64,000 bases of DNA, from the NCBI GenBank assembly GCA_965659665.1, contig CBFHWU010000015.1, positions 124,001 to 188,000 on the forward strand, given 5' to 3'. The notes below the pieces were generated by a model, which made no database searches, had not been told where the DNA came from, and saw only the letters and a list, made by a program, of their open reading frames with translations. Each line of letters starts with the position of its first letter. Position 1 is the first letter of the stretch. Source of the DNA: CBFHWU01 sp965659665. GTDB lineage: Bacteria; Bacteroidota; Bacteroidia; Flavobacteriales; Flavobacteriaceae. Shown one piece after another: positions 1 through 8,380 of the stretch. A program made the position numbers and the translations under genes.

Positions 1-297
1 ATTACAGGCACCTCTAAAGGAAAAGGGTTTCAAGGGGTTGTAAAACGCCATGGATTTGCTGGTGTGGGCCAAGCTACACATGGGCAGCATAACCGTTTGC
101 GTGCACCTGGTTCTATCGGAGCTGCCTCTTATCCTGCGCGTGTATTTAAAGGAATGCGTATGGCTGGTCAAACAGGTAATAAAAATATAACCGTTCAAAA
201 TCTTCGTATTTTGAAAGTGGTTCCTGAAAAAAATATAATCGTGGTCAAAGGATGTGTTCCAGGCCATAAGAACGCTTACATTCTAATTCAGAAATAA
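1..297 (+). CDS. rplC: 50S ribosomal protein L3, C-terminal part (5' end cut by window)
   Basis: An open frame runs from base 1 with no start and encodes the last 98 residues of a protein whose family usually has about 205. The C-terminal L3 signature is clear: a KGKGFQGVVKRHGF-like stretch, then QATHGQHNRLRAPGSIGA, the conserved region around the glutamine that is often methylated. L3 is an early-assembly 23S rRNA binder near the peptidyl-transferase entrance. The stop overlaps the rplD start by one base (TAATG), which suggests translational coupling. It is the first visible gene of the S10 part of the ribosomal superoperon. Confidence 0.97.
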   Translation: MTGTSKGKGFQGVVKRHGFAGVGQATHGQHNRLRAPGSIGAASYPARVFKGMRMAGQTGNKNITVQNLRILKVVPEKNIIVVKGCVPGHKNAYILIQK

Positions 298-926
298 TGA
301 AAGTAGCCGTATTAGATGTACATGGAAAAGATACTGGACGTCAGGTTGAACTGTCGGATTCTGTATTTGCTGTAAACCCAAACGAACATGCTGTTTATTT
401 GGATGTAAAGCAATACTTGGCGCATCAACGTCAAGGAACGCACAAAGCAAAAGAACGTGCCGAAATTAAGGGAAGTACACGTAAGATCAAAAAACAAAAA
501 GGTACAGGAACAGCTCGTGCTGGAAGTATCAAAAATCCTCTCTTTAGAGGAGGAGGTCGTATTTTTGGACCTCGTGTTCGCAAGTATACACAAAAAGTAA
601 ATAAAAACGTTAAACGCTTGGCGCGTAAGTCGGCATTAACGTCTAAGCTCAGTGCAAATGCTATAACTATTGTTGAAGATTTCACCTTTGAAACCCCAAA
701 GACAAAGTCTTTTCAGACGGTGATGAAATCTTTAGGATTAGACGATAAAAAATCACTTTTGGTTTTAGGTAAAGATGACAAAAATGTTTTTTTATCTGCC
801 CGAAACCTTACACGAACAGAAGTATTAAATAACACTGAATTAAATACTTATAGTATAATTAACGCACATCATTTAGTGTTGGCAGAGAGTGCTGTAAGTG
901 AAATAGAAACTAACTTGAGTAAATAG
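297..926 (+). CDS. rplD: 50S ribosomal protein L4
   Basis: The 209-residue product has the family's usual length. The hallmark KKQKGTGTARAG is followed by RGGGRIFGPRVR, which belongs to the long loop lining the nascent-peptide exit tunnel. L4 binds 23S rRNA domain I; in E. coli it also represses its own operon, but whether that holds here cannot be seen. The ATG shares its A with the rplC stop, and rplW follows after six bases, as expected for the S10 operon order. Confidence 0.98.
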   Translation: MKVAVLDVHGKDTGRQVELSDSVFAVNPNEHAVYLDVKQYLAHQRQGTHKAKERAEIKGSTRKIKKQKGTGTARAGSIKNPLFRGGGRIFGPRVRKYTQKVNKNVKRLARKSALTSKLSANAITIVEDFTFETPKTKSFQTVMKSLGLDDKKSLLVLGKDDKNVFLSARNLTRTEVLNNTELNTYSIINAHHLVLAESAVSEIETNLSK

Positions 927-932
927 AACAAC

Positions 933-1223
933 ATGAGTATTTTGTTAAAACCTGTGATTACCGAAAAAGCCACAAGCGAAAGTGAATTACGCAATCGCTA
1001 CACTTTTTTGGTTAATACTAAAGCAAACAAAGTAGAGATCAAAAAAGCTGTAGAAGCTACTTATGGTGTCTCTGTGGAAAAAGTACGTACACTTAATTAT
1101 GGTCCGGAACGACGTGTACGTTATACAAAAACCGGATTACAACGTAGTAAAACCAATGCTACCAAACGCGCTATAGTTCAAATAGCCGAAGGGGAAAGTA
1201 TTGATTTATACAGTAATTTATAA
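933..1223 (+). CDS. rplW: 50S ribosomal protein L23
   Basis: A 96-residue protein opening MSILLKPVITEKAT, the typical L23 N-terminus (KPxxTEK), with the basic loop and the final IVQIAEGESIDL strand intact. L23 sits at the tunnel exit and is the docking point for trigger factor and for the signal recognition particle, whose protein Ffh is encoded later in this window. The gene lies between rplD and rplB with gaps of 6 and 9 bases, so co-transcription is expected. Confidence 0.98.
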   Translation: MSILLKPVITEKATSESELRNRYTFLVNTKANKVEIKKAVEATYGVSVEKVRTLNYGPERRVRYTKTGLQRSKTNATKRAIVQIAEGESIDLYSNL

Positions 1224-1232
1224 TATAATAGG

Positions 1233-2054
1233 ATGTCTGTTAGAAAACTAAAGCCTATCACACCTGGACAGCGCGGTAGAGTAGTCAATGGGTTCGACGC
1301 CATTACTACTGACAAGCCGGAGAAAAGCTTGCTTACTCCGAATAAACGTTCAGGAGGTCGTAACAACAGTGGTCGTATGACGACACGCTATGTGGGAGGA
1401 GGACACAAAAAACGCTACCGTATTATTGATTTTAAACGTAACCGTTTTGATCATGCTGAAGTAAAATCTATTGAATATGATCCAAATCGATCCGCTTTTA
1501 TTGCCTTGACGCAATTTAAAGACGGTGAGAAAAGATATATCATTGCTCAAAATGGTTTGAAAGTTGGTCAAAAGGTGAGTGCAGGGGAGCATGCCTCTCC
1601 AGAAATTGGAAATGCACTCCCAATCGCACACATTCCGTTAGGTACTATTATTTCGTGTATAGAGTTGCACCCTGGACAGGGGGCTACAATTGCACGAAGT
1701 GCAGGATCATTTGCTCAGCTTATGGCACGTGACGGAAAATATGCGACCATAAAACTCCCTTCAGGAGAAACTCGGATGATTCTGGTTGCTTCAATGGCTA
1801 CCATTGGTGCAGTATCAAACTCAGATCATCAATTGGTTGTTTCTGGCAAAGCAGGTCGTTCTCGCTGGTTAGGTCGTCGTCCTCGAACACGTCCTGTAGT
1901 GATGAATCCTGTGGACCACCCTATGGGTGGAGGTGAAGGTCGTGCTTCTGGAGGTCACCCTCGTTCACGTAATGGAATTCCTGCAAAAGGTTTCCGTACA
2001 AGAAGTAAGACAAAGTCAAGTAGTAGACACATAATTGAACGCAGAAAAAAATAA
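1233..2054 (+). CDS. rplB: 50S ribosomal protein L2
   Basis: This 273-residue protein has the OB-fold and SH3-like domains of L2 and the highly conserved NPVDHPMGGGEGR motif near residues 228-240. The histidine of DHP, linked to peptidyl-transferase function in E. coli, is kept; the later E. coli histidine is Met here, which I recall as usual for Bacteroidota. L2 is needed for subunit joining. It is followed after three bases by rpsS. Confidence 0.98.
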   Translation: MSVRKLKPITPGQRGRVVNGFDAITTDKPEKSLLTPNKRSGGRNNSGRMTTRYVGGGHKKRYRIIDFKRNRFDHAEVKSIEYDPNRSAFIALTQFKDGEKRYIIAQNGLKVGQKVSAGEHASPEIGNALPIAHIPLGTIISCIELHPGQGATIARSAGSFAQLMARDGKYATIKLPSGETRMILVASMATIGAVSNSDHQLVVSGKAGRSRWLGRRPRTRPVVMNPVDHPMGGGEGRASGGHPRSRNGIPAKGFRTRSKTKSSSRHIIERRKK

Positions 2055-2057
2055 GAT

Positions 2058-2336
2058 ATGGCTCGTTCGTTGAAAAAAGGACCTTATGTACACCATAGTT
2101 TGGTAAAAAAGGTAATGAAAAATGTAGCATCAGGAAAAAAGTCAGTGATCAAAACTTGGTCCCGTGCTTCTATGATTATTCCTGATTTTGTTGGTCAAAC
2201 CATCGCGGTACATAACGGAAGACAATTCGTCCCCGTGTATATCACCGAAAATATGGTAGGCCATAAATTAGGAGAATTTTCACCCACACGTTCTTTCCGA
2301 GGACATGCAGGGGCTAAAAATAAAGGCAGAAAATAA
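2058..2336 (+). CDS. rpsS: 30S ribosomal protein S19
   Basis: A 92-residue protein starting MARSLKKGPYV with the S19 core (IKTWSRASMIIPDFVG, then GHKLGEFSPTR and the RGHAGAKNKGRK tail). S19 forms a complex with S13 at the head of the 30S subunit and contacts the A-site tRNA. Its stop overlaps the rplV start by one base (TAATG), so the two are probably translationally coupled. Confidence 0.98.
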   Translation: MARSLKKGPYVHHSLVKKVMKNVASGKKSVIKTWSRASMIIPDFVGQTIAVHNGRQFVPVYITENMVGHKLGEFSPTRSFRGHAGAKNKGRK

Positions 2337-2743
2337 TGGGAGTTCGAAAACGAGAATCAGCAACATCACTTAAAGAAGCACGCCAGCATTTGGCTTTTGC
2401 TAAACTTAATAATTGCCCTACATCTCCAAGAAAAATGCGTCTCATGGCGGATCTTGTTCGAGGCAAACATGTAGAACAAGCACTATCTTTATTGCGTTTT
2501 AGTGCCAAAGAATCTTCGCGTCGTTTAGAAAAACTTGTGCTCTCGGCTGTAGCCAATTGGCAAGCTAAAAATGAAGACGCTGACGTTGAAAAAGCAGGAC
2601 TTTATATCAAAGAAATACGTGTTGACAGTGGAAGTATGTTAAAACGTTTACGTCCGGCTCCTCAAGGTCGTGCACACCGAATTAGAAAACGCTCTAATCA
2701 CGTTACCCTCGTGTTAGGAGCTCAAGATAACTCAGAAAGTTAA
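2336..2743 (+). CDS. rplV: 50S ribosomal protein L22
   Basis: The 135-residue product carries the L22 signature: NCPTSPRKMRLMADLVRGK near residues 23-41, and the RLRPAPQGRAHRIRKR hairpin near residues 103-118 that reaches into the exit tunnel and shapes macrolide sensitivity in other bacteria. No insertion or deletion is obvious in this hairpin. The start overlaps the rpsS stop, and rpsC begins eight bases after the stop. Confidence 0.98.
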   Translation: MGVRKRESATSLKEARQHLAFAKLNNCPTSPRKMRLMADLVRGKHVEQALSLLRFSAKESSRRLEKLVLSAVANWQAKNEDADVEKAGLYIKEIRVDSGSMLKRLRPAPQGRAHRIRKRSNHVTLVLGAQDNSES

Positions 2744-2751
2744 TCACCAAT

Positions 2752-3462
2752 ATGGGACAAAAAACAAATCCAATAGGAAATCGCTTAGGCATCATTAGAG
2801 GTTGGGAATCCAACTGGTTTGGTGGTAATGACTACGGAGATAAAATCGCCGAAGACGATAAAATCCGTCGTTACATTCACGCTCGTTTAAATAAAGCTAG
2901 CGTCTCTCGTGTGATTATTGAACGTACACTCAAACTTGTAACCATTACCATTACCACTGCTCGACCAGGTATCATTATAGGAAAAGGTGGTCAAGAGGTT
3001 GATAAGCTGAAAGAAGAACTAAAAAAAATAACCGCTAAAGAAGTTCAATTAAACATTCATGAAATTAAGCGTCCTGAATTGGAAGCGCAATTGGTTGGAG
3101 CTAGTATTGCTCGTCAAATTGAAGGTAGAATTTCTTATCGTCGTGCCATAAAAATGGCGATTGCTTCTACCATGCGTATGAACGCTGAGGGAATCAAAAT
3201 ACAAATTTCAGGACGACTAAATGGAGCTGAAATGGCTCGTTCAGAATCCTATAAAGACGGTCGTATTCCGCTTTCAACATTTCGTGCTGATATTGATTAT
3301 GCGCTAGTTGAAGCCCACACCACTTATGGTCGATTAGGAATTAAAGTATGGATCATGAAGGGAGAGGTCTATGGCAAACGCGAACTTTCCCCTCTTGTAG
3401 GATTAAACTTGGGTAATAGTAAAGGAAAAAACGACAAACGCGGCGGGCGTCGTAGAAAATAA
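2752..3462 (+). CDS. rpsC: 30S ribosomal protein S3
   Basis: A 236-residue protein starting MGQKTNPIGNRLGI. The N-terminal KH domain contains ARPGIIIGKGGQEVDKL, where the GKGG loop is the nucleic-acid-binding GxxG. The S3 C-terminal domain follows (RADIDYALVEAHTTYGRLGIKVWI) and ends in a basic tail. S3 lines the mRNA entry channel with S4 and S5. The length is slightly above the E. coli protein because of the C-terminal tail. Confidence 0.98.
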   Translation: MGQKTNPIGNRLGIIRGWESNWFGGNDYGDKIAEDDKIRRYIHARLNKASVSRVIIERTLKLVTITITTARPGIIIGKGGQEVDKLKEELKKITAKEVQLNIHEIKRPELEAQLVGASIARQIEGRISYRRAIKMAIASTMRMNAEGIKIQISGRLNGAEMARSESYKDGRIPLSTFRADIDYALVEAHTTYGRLGIKVWIMKGEVYGKRELSPLVGLNLGNSKGKNDKRGGRRRK

Positions 3463-3478
3463 ATAAAGGAAGAGTATC

Positions 3479-3898
3479 ATGTTACAACCTAAAAGAACTA
3501 AATTCCGTAAAATGCAAAAAGGCCGTATGAAAGGCCTTTCGCAACGTGGTCACACACTGTCTAACGGAATGTTTGGAATAAAAGCCTTGGATGCTGTATT
3601 TATTACCTCACGTCAGATTGAAGCAGCTCGTATTGCAGCGACTCGATACATGAAACGTGAAGGACAGTTATGGATAAAAATTTTTCCAGATAAACCCATC
3701 ACAAAAAAACCTCTTGAGGTTCGTATGGGTAAAGGAAAAGGTGCCCTTGATCATTATGTTGCCGTGGTAAAACCTGGTCGTATGTTGTTCGAACTTTCTG
3801 GTGTGCCTATCGATGTCGCCAAAGAAGCTCTCCGGTTGGCTGCACAAAAGCTTCCAGTAAAAACTAAATTTATAGTCGCTCGTGATTACGACGCATAA
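3479..3898 (+). CDS. rplP: 50S ribosomal protein L16
   Basis: A 139-residue protein with the L16 N-terminus (MLQPKRTKFRKMQKGRMKG), the RQIEAARIAATRYMKREGQ helix and the RMGKGKGALDHYVAVVKPGR motif. L16 organises the A-site region of the large subunit and binds late in assembly. It sits between rpsC and rpmC, the standard order of the S10 operon. Confidence 0.98.
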   Translation: MLQPKRTKFRKMQKGRMKGLSQRGHTLSNGMFGIKALDAVFITSRQIEAARIAATRYMKREGQLWIKIFPDKPITKKPLEVRMGKGKGALDHYVAVVKPGRMLFELSGVPIDVAKEALRLAAQKLPVKTKFIVARDYDA

Positions 3899-3909
3899 AA
3901 AAAATTATC

Positions 3910-4107
3910 ATGAAACAGACTGAAGTTAAAGAATTATCGATTGAAGAGCTAGAAGGTAAATTAGCCGAATTTGTAAAAAGCTACGCCTCCCTACGATCTT
4001 CCCATGCGTTAACTCCATTGGAAAACCCGTTAGAGTTACGTAAACAACGTCGCATCATTGCGCGGATTAAAACCGAATTGTCTAAAAGAGTATTGCAAGA
4101 AGCATGA
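3910..4107 (+). CDS. rpmC: 50S ribosomal protein L29
   Basis: A short protein of 65 residues forming two predicted helices, with the L29 signature LRKQRRIIARIKTELSKR at the C-terminus. L29 sits at the exit tunnel beside L23 and forms part of the binding surface for the signal recognition particle. It overlaps the rpsQ start by four bases (ATGA), a classic coupling arrangement. Confidence 0.97.
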   Translation: MKQTEVKELSIEELEGKLAEFVKSYASLRSSHALTPLENPLELRKQRRIIARIKTELSKRVLQEA

Positions 4108-4361
4108 GTACACGAAATATCAGAAAAGAACGAATAGGTGTCGTAACCAGTAACAAAATGCAGAAATCCATCGTGGTTTCAGAAGTTAAACGTGTGAAAC
4201 ACCCCATGTACGGAAAGTTCGTTTTAAAAACAAAAAAATATGTTGCACATGACGAAACTAATGACTGCAACATAGGAGATACCGTAAAAATCATGGAAAC
4301 GCGTCCCATGAGTGCATCGAAATGTTGGAGATTGGTTGAAATAATTGAAAGAGCTAAGTAA
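4104..4361 (+). CDS. rpsQ: 30S ribosomal protein S17
   Basis: An 85-residue OB-fold protein with the S17 pattern RIGVVTSNKMQKSIVV near the start, then VKHPMYGKFVLKTKKYVAHDE and GDTVKIMETRPMSASKCWRLV. S17 is a primary 16S rRNA binder. Its start overlaps rpmC by four bases and its stop overlaps the rplN start by one base, so three consecutive genes are physically linked for translation. Confidence 0.98.
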   Translation: MSTRNIRKERIGVVTSNKMQKSIVVSEVKRVKHPMYGKFVLKTKKYVAHDETNDCNIGDTVKIMETRPMSASKCWRLVEIIERAK

Positions 4362-4729
4362 TGTTACAACAAGAATCAAGATTAAAAGTAGCTGATAATA
4401 CTGGAGCAAAAGAAGTATTAACTATCCGTGTGCTTGGAGGTACAAAACGTCGATATGCTTCTATTGGTGACAAAATTGTTGTTACGGTCAAAGAAGCTAC
4501 CCCTAATGGAAGTATAAAAAAAGGACAGGTTTCTACTGCTGTAGTAGTACGTACTAAAAAAGAAATTCGTCGTCCAGACGGATCTTATATTCGTTTCGAT
4601 GAAAATGCCTGCGTGCTGCTTAATCCCACCGGAGAAATGCGCGGAACACGTGTTTTTGGTCCTGTTGCTCGAGAATTACGCGACAAACAATTTATGAAAA
4701 TTATTTCATTAGCCCCTGAAGTATTATAA
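4361..4729 (+). CDS. rplN: 50S ribosomal protein L14
   Basis: The 122-residue product starts MLQQESRLKVADNTGAKEV, the invariant L14 opening, and contains VVVRTKKEIRRPDGSYIRFDENA and the GTRVFGPVARELR motif. L14 forms an intersubunit bridge and is the docking site for the silencing factor RsfS. It heads the spc-type part of the cluster with rplX and rplE following. Confidence 0.98.
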   Translation: MLQQESRLKVADNTGAKEVLTIRVLGGTKRRYASIGDKIVVTVKEATPNGSIKKGQVSTAVVVRTKKEIRRPDGSYIRFDENACVLLNPTGEMRGTRVFGPVARELRDKQFMKIISLAPEVL

Positions 4730-4739
4730 AATAAAAGCA

Positions 4740-5051
4740 ATGACAAAATTAAAATTAAAAACTGGAGATACTGTCCGCGTCATTGCGGGTGATCATAAAG
4801 GATCTGAAGGGAAAATCGTTAAACTTTTGAACGACAAAAATAAAGCGATTGTTGAAGGCGTTAATCTAGTAAAACGACATACAAAGCCCAACGCGCAAAA
4901 TCCTCAAGGAGGAATTGTTGATAAAGAGGCTGCCCTTCATGTTTCTAATCTCTCATTGATTACTAAGGATGGTGCTACCACACGTATTGGATATACCATA
5001 CAAGACGGATCAAAACAACGAATTGCACGTAAAACCAACGAAATTATTTAA
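4740..5051 (+). CDS. rplX: 50S ribosomal protein L24
   Basis: A 103-residue protein with a KOW motif near the N-terminus (GDTVRVIAGDHKGSEGKIV) and the VEGVNLVKRHTKP stretch typical of L24. L24 is an assembly initiator protein that binds the 5' end of 23S rRNA. The stop lies one base before the rplE ATG. Confidence 0.98.
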   Translation: MTKLKLKTGDTVRVIAGDHKGSEGKIVKLLNDKNKAIVEGVNLVKRHTKPNAQNPQGGIVDKEAALHVSNLSLITKDGATTRIGYTIQDGSKQRIARKTNEII

Positions 5052-5052
5052 C

Positions 5053-5598
5053 ATGACACCAAGATTAAAGCAAGAATATAAAGATCGTGTGGTGAAAGCT
5101 CTCTCCGAGGAGTTTAACTATTCCAATATTATGCAAGTGCCTAAATTGGAAAAAATAGTACTCAGTAGAGGAGTAGGTGGAGCCGTTGCGGACAAGAAAT
5201 TGGTTGATCATGCTGTTGATGAGCTTACTCAAATAACAGGGCAGAAAGCCATTGCCACTATCTCGAAAAAAGATGTGGCTGCGTTTAAGTTAAGACGGGG
5301 TGTACCGATTGGGGCTAAAGTAACGCTTAGAGGCGATAAAATGTATGAGTTTTTGGACCGCTTGGTTACTGCAGCGCTTCCACGAGTACGTGACTTTCAA
5401 GGGGTGAAAGCAAATGGTTTTGATGGACGTGGAAATTATAATTTAGGAATTACCGAACAAATTATATTTCCTGAAATAGATATCGACAAAGTAGCACGAA
5501 TAGCCGGAATGGATATTACTTTTGTTACTTCAGCCGAAACAGACAAAGAAGCAAAATCATTATTACACGAGTTAGGACTACCATTTAAAAAAAATTAA
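5053..5598 (+). CDS. rplE: 50S ribosomal protein L5
   Basis: This 181-residue protein has the L5 sequence PRLKQEYKDRVVKAL at its start, a GQKAIATISKKDVAAFKLR motif, and a FPEIDIDKVARIAGMDIT motif. L5 holds 5S rRNA and contacts P-site tRNA. The same frame is open back to 4969, but that region is the coding end of rplX. The ATG at 5053 begins the recognisable L5 N-terminus and gives the family's usual length, so I use it. Confidence 0.97.
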   Translation: MTPRLKQEYKDRVVKALSEEFNYSNIMQVPKLEKIVLSRGVGGAVADKKLVDHAVDELTQITGQKAIATISKKDVAAFKLRRGVPIGAKVTLRGDKMYEFLDRLVTAALPRVRDFQGVKANGFDGRGNYNLGITEQIIFPEIDIDKVARIAGMDITFVTSAETDKEAKSLLHELGLPFKKN

Positions 5599-5599
5599 G

Positions 5600-5869
5600 A
5601 TGGCAAAAGAATCGATGAAGGCCCGAGAGGTCAAACGAGCAAAATTAGCTGCACGATATGCCGAAAAACGCAAGGCATTAAAAGAAGCAGGCGATTATGA
5701 AGCTTTACAAAAATTACCTAAAAATGCATCACCAGTTCGTGGACACAATCGTTGTAAGCTCACAGGTCGTCCAAAAGGATATATGCGTCAGTTTGGAATA
5801 TCTCGTGTGATGTTCCGTGAAATGGCTAACAAAGGTTTAATCCCAGGTGTTCGAAAGGCAAGCTGGTAA
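5600..5869 (+). CDS. rpsN: 30S ribosomal protein S14, zinc-independent (long) type
   Basis: An 89-residue protein with the S14 signature NRCKLTGRPKGYMRQFGISR and the final GLIPGVRKASW. The long form with a single Cys and no CxxC pairs is the zinc-independent (C-minus) type; the short zinc-ribbon form has about 61 residues. S14 sits in the 30S head next to S10 and S19. It starts two bases after the rplE stop. Confidence 0.98.
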   Translation: MAKESMKAREVKRAKLAARYAEKRKALKEAGDYEALQKLPKNASPVRGHNRCKLTGRPKGYMRQFGISRVMFREMANKGLIPGVRKASW

Positions 5870-5881
5870 AAAAATAATAGC

Positions 5882-6280
5882 ATGAATACAGATCCAATAG
5901 CAGATTATTTAACACGACTCCGAAATGCCAATAGTGCAGGTCATCGTGTCGTTGAAATCCCAGCATCAAAGCTAAAGCTAGAAATTACCAAAATCCTTTT
6001 TGAACAGGGATATATTTTAAGCTACAAAAAAGAAAGTTTAAACGCTCAAGGAACAATCAAAATTGCACTCAAGTACGATCGATTGACCAAAGAACCCGTT
6101 ATCAAATTATTACAACGTATTAGCACCCCGGGTTTACGTAAATATGCCGCTTCTAGTGAATTACCCCGTGTGCTAAATGGACTAGGGACGGCCATTGTTT
6201 CTACCTCTCATGGAGTAATGACAGCAAAACAAGCTAAACGCGATAATGTCGGAGGTGAAATCCTCTGCTATGTTCATTAA
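5882..6280 (+). CDS. rpsH: 30S ribosomal protein S8
   Basis: A 132-residue protein with N-terminal DPIADYLTRLRNA and C-terminal GTAIVSTSHGVMTAKQAKRDNVGGEILCYV, the S8 signature. S8 is a central-domain 16S rRNA binder; in E. coli it also represses the spc operon by binding mRNA near rplE. I see no obvious equivalent here and make no claim of autoregulation. Confidence 0.98.
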   Translation: MNTDPIADYLTRLRNANSAGHRVVEIPASKLKLEITKILFEQGYILSYKKESLNAQGTIKIALKYDRLTKEPVIKLLQRISTPGLRKYAASSELPRVLNGLGTAIVSTSHGVMTAKQAKRDNVGGEILCYVH

Positions 6281-6289
6281 AATATAATT

Positions 6290-6832
6290 ATGTCTAGAAT
6301 AGGTAAAAATCCAATCCATATCCCTGCTGATGTCACCATAGATATTCAACAAGATAGGATTGTTGTCAAGGGAAAATTAGGCGAATTAAACCAAAATTAC
6401 GACAGTGTTAGTTTTCAATTAGAAGGAAATAAATTAGTAGTAAATCGTTCTTCTGACTCCAAAGTTGATAGAGCCAAGCATGGATTATATCGTGCCTTGG
6501 TCAATAATATGATCATTGGAGTATCAAAAGGTTTTACCAAAGATCTTGAATTGGTAGGTGTCGGATATCGTGCATCAAACCAAGGTCAAAAATTAGATTT
6601 AGCTCTTGGTTTTTCGCACAATATTGTGTTTCAAATCCCACAAGAAGTAAAAATCGAAACCATCTCTGAAAAAGGAAAAAATCCATTGATAAAACTATCC
6701 TCCCACGACAAACAACTTGTAGGCTCGATCGCTGCCAAAATAAGATCGTTTCGTAAGCCAGAGCCCTACAAAGGAAAAGGGGTTAAATTTGTAGGAGAAC
6801 AAATTAGAAGAAAAGCAGGTAAATCAGCATAA
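6290..6832 (+). CDS. rplF: 50S ribosomal protein L6
   Basis: A 180-residue protein with the two repeated L6 domains. It opens MSRIGKNPIHIPADV and ends with the conserved PEPYKGKGVKFVGEQIRRKAGK signature near residues 156-177. L6 binds the sarcin-ricin region of 23S rRNA near the factor-binding site. The spacing to rpsH is 9 bases and to rplR 12 bases. Confidence 0.98.
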   Translation: MSRIGKNPIHIPADVTIDIQQDRIVVKGKLGELNQNYDSVSFQLEGNKLVVNRSSDSKVDRAKHGLYRALVNNMIIGVSKGFTKDLELVGVGYRASNQGQKLDLALGFSHNIVFQIPQEVKIETISEKGKNPLIKLSSHDKQLVGSIAAKIRSFRKPEPYKGKGVKFVGEQIRRKAGKSA

Positions 6833-6844
6833 CGCATAGCAACT

Positions 6845-7201
6845 ATGGGACAAACAAAAACGGAAAGAAGATTTAAAATTCAGCGTCGTTATCGCGATCG
6901 TATTGAAGGTACAGTGGATCAACCACGGATGTCTGTGTTTAGAAGTAATAAAGAAATTTACGCCCAAATCGTAAACGATACTTCTGGAATAACCATAGTT
7001 TCTGCTTCATCACGTGACAAAGATTTTGAATCTCACAAAGGAAGTAAAATTGAATTGGCTTCTCTTGTAGGTAAAACTATCGCTGAAAAAGCAATTAAAG
7101 CAGGAATTTCAACTATTCGCTTTGATCGAGGAGGATATTTATACCACGGAAGAGTTAAATCATTAGCAGAAGGCGCACGCGAAGGCGGGTTAAAATTTTA
7201 A
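6845..7201 (+). CDS. rplR: 50S ribosomal protein L18
   Basis: A 118-residue protein with the RIQRRYRDRIEGTVDQPRMSVFRSNKEIYAQ-type L18 N-terminal region and the FDRGGYLYHGRVKSLAEGAREGGL C-terminus. L18 binds 5S rRNA together with L5 to form the central protuberance. It lies three bases upstream of rpsE. Confidence 0.98.
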   Translation: MGQTKTERRFKIQRRYRDRIEGTVDQPRMSVFRSNKEIYAQIVNDTSGITIVSASSRDKDFESHKGSKIELASLVGKTIAEKAIKAGISTIRFDRGGYLYHGRVKSLAEGAREGGLKF

Positions 7202-7204
7202 AAT

Positions 7205-7729
7205 ATGTATCAAAATTATAAAAATGTTGAATTCGTAAAGCCAGGTGGACTAGAGCTTATTGACCGGTTGGTGGGTGTTCAGCGAGTAACTAAAGTAACT
7301 AAAGGAGGACGAGCATTTGGATTTTCTGCAATAGTAGTCGTCGGAAATGAAAATGGAATTGTAGGACATGGTTTGGGAAAATCTAAAGAAGTTTCTGAAG
7401 CAATTTCGAAAGCTGTCGAAGACGCAAAGAAAAATTTGGTCCGTATCCCTATCCATAAAGGTACACTTCCCCACGAACAAAAAGGAAAATTTGGAGGAGC
7501 CCGTATATTTATCAAACCTGCGTCCGAGGGTACTGGAGTAATTGCTGGTGGTGCTGTTCGACTGGTATTGGAAGCAGTTGGCGTTCAAAACGTACTCTCT
7601 AAATCACAAGGTTCCTCGAACCCCCACAACGCTGTAAAAGCAACATTTGATGCTTTACTTCAGTTACGAGATGCTCATATGATTGCTAAACAACGCGGTG
7701 TCTCACTAGATAAAGTCTATAACGGATAA
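7205..7729 (+). CDS. rpsE: 30S ribosomal protein S5
   Basis: A 174-residue protein with the dsRNA-binding-like N-terminal domain (LIDRLVGVQRVTKVTKGGRAFGFSA; then GHGLGKSKEV) and the C-terminal GTGVIAGGAVRLVLEAVGVQNVLSKSQGS motif. S5 contributes to translational fidelity and the mRNA helicase activity of the entry channel. Bacteroidota S5 usually starts with a short extra N-terminal segment, as seen here. Confidence 0.98.
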   Translation: MYQNYKNVEFVKPGGLELIDRLVGVQRVTKVTKGGRAFGFSAIVVVGNENGIVGHGLGKSKEVSEAISKAVEDAKKNLVRIPIHKGTLPHEQKGKFGGARIFIKPASEGTGVIAGGAVRLVLEAVGVQNVLSKSQGSSNPHNAVKATFDALLQLRDAHMIAKQRGVSLDKVYNG

Positions 7730-7735
7730 ATGATT

Positions 7736-7915
7736 ATGGCAAAGATTAAAGTTACACAAACTAAAAGTTATATAAAACGACCCGATAATCAAAAGCGTAC
7801 ACTTGCGGCATTAGGTCTTCGAAAAATAGGACAGGTTGTTGAACATGAAGCTACTCCAGCTGTTTTAGGTATGGTAAATACCGTAAAACATCTCGTAAGC
7901 GTTGAAGAAATTTAA
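7736..7915 (+). CDS. rpmD: 50S ribosomal protein L30
   Basis: A 59-residue protein MAKIKVTQTKSYIKRP with the L30 core QKRTLAALGLRKIGQVVEH and VLGMVNTVKHLV. An in-frame ATG also lies at 7730, directly after the rpsE stop, but the MAKIKV start six bases later matches the family N-terminus, so I prefer it; the difference is two residues. Confidence 0.95.
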   Translation: MAKIKVTQTKSYIKRPDNQKRTLAALGLRKIGQVVEHEATPAVLGMVNTVKHLVSVEEI

Positions 7916-7919
7916 GCAA

Positions 7920-8372
7920 ATGGAATTAGGTAAATTAAAACCCGCCAAAGGGTCAGTAAAGACAAGCAACAAGCGTTTAGGACGTGGCGAAGGTTCGGGA
8001 ACTGGAGGAACGGCCTCTCGTGGCCATAAAGGAGCAAAATCCCGATCTGGTTATTCTAGAAAAATCGGATTTGAAGGAGGGCAAATGCCTCTTCAACGTC
8101 GTGTTCCTAAATTCGGATTCAAAAATATAAATCGTAAAGAATATACGGGGATCAATTTAGACAAACTCCAAGAGCTAGTTGACCAAAATCGAATCAAAGA
8201 CGAGGTAACACTTGAAGTACTAATAGCTCATCGACTAGCAGGAAAAAACGATTTAGTTAAGATTTTGGGAAGAGGAAATTTATCAGCTCCATTAAAAATT
8301 TCAGTACATAAATTTACCGCCTCTGCTCAATCTGCTATTGAAGCAGCAGGAGGAGAAGCAATTACGATTTGA
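7920..8372 (+). CDS. rplO: 50S ribosomal protein L15
   Basis: A 150-residue protein starting MELGKLKPAKGSVK, with the glycine-rich GRGEGSGTGGTASRGHKG region near residues 21-38, the GFEGGQMPLQRRVPKFGF motif, and the C-terminal SAIEAAGGEAI. An upstream in-frame start at 7902 would overlap rpmD; the ATG at 7920 gives the family N-terminus. L15 binds late in 50S assembly and spans several rRNA domains. Confidence 0.97.
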   Translation: MELGKLKPAKGSVKTSNKRLGRGEGSGTGGTASRGHKGAKSRSGYSRKIGFEGGQMPLQRRVPKFGFKNINRKEYTGINLDKLQELVDQNRIKDEVTLEVLIAHRLAGKNDLVKILGRGNLSAPLKISVHKFTASAQSAIEAAGGEAITI

Positions 8373-8380
8373 TATAATAT

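Noticed and set aside
312..593. Minus-strand frame opposite rplD (and many like it opposite other genes)
   Set aside because: It is a shadow frame on the other strand of a well-supported gene with no family match or promoter.
4969..5052. N-terminal extension of L5 upstream of 5053
   Set aside because: It lies in the coding end of rplX; the ATG at 5053 begins the recognisable L5 N-terminus.
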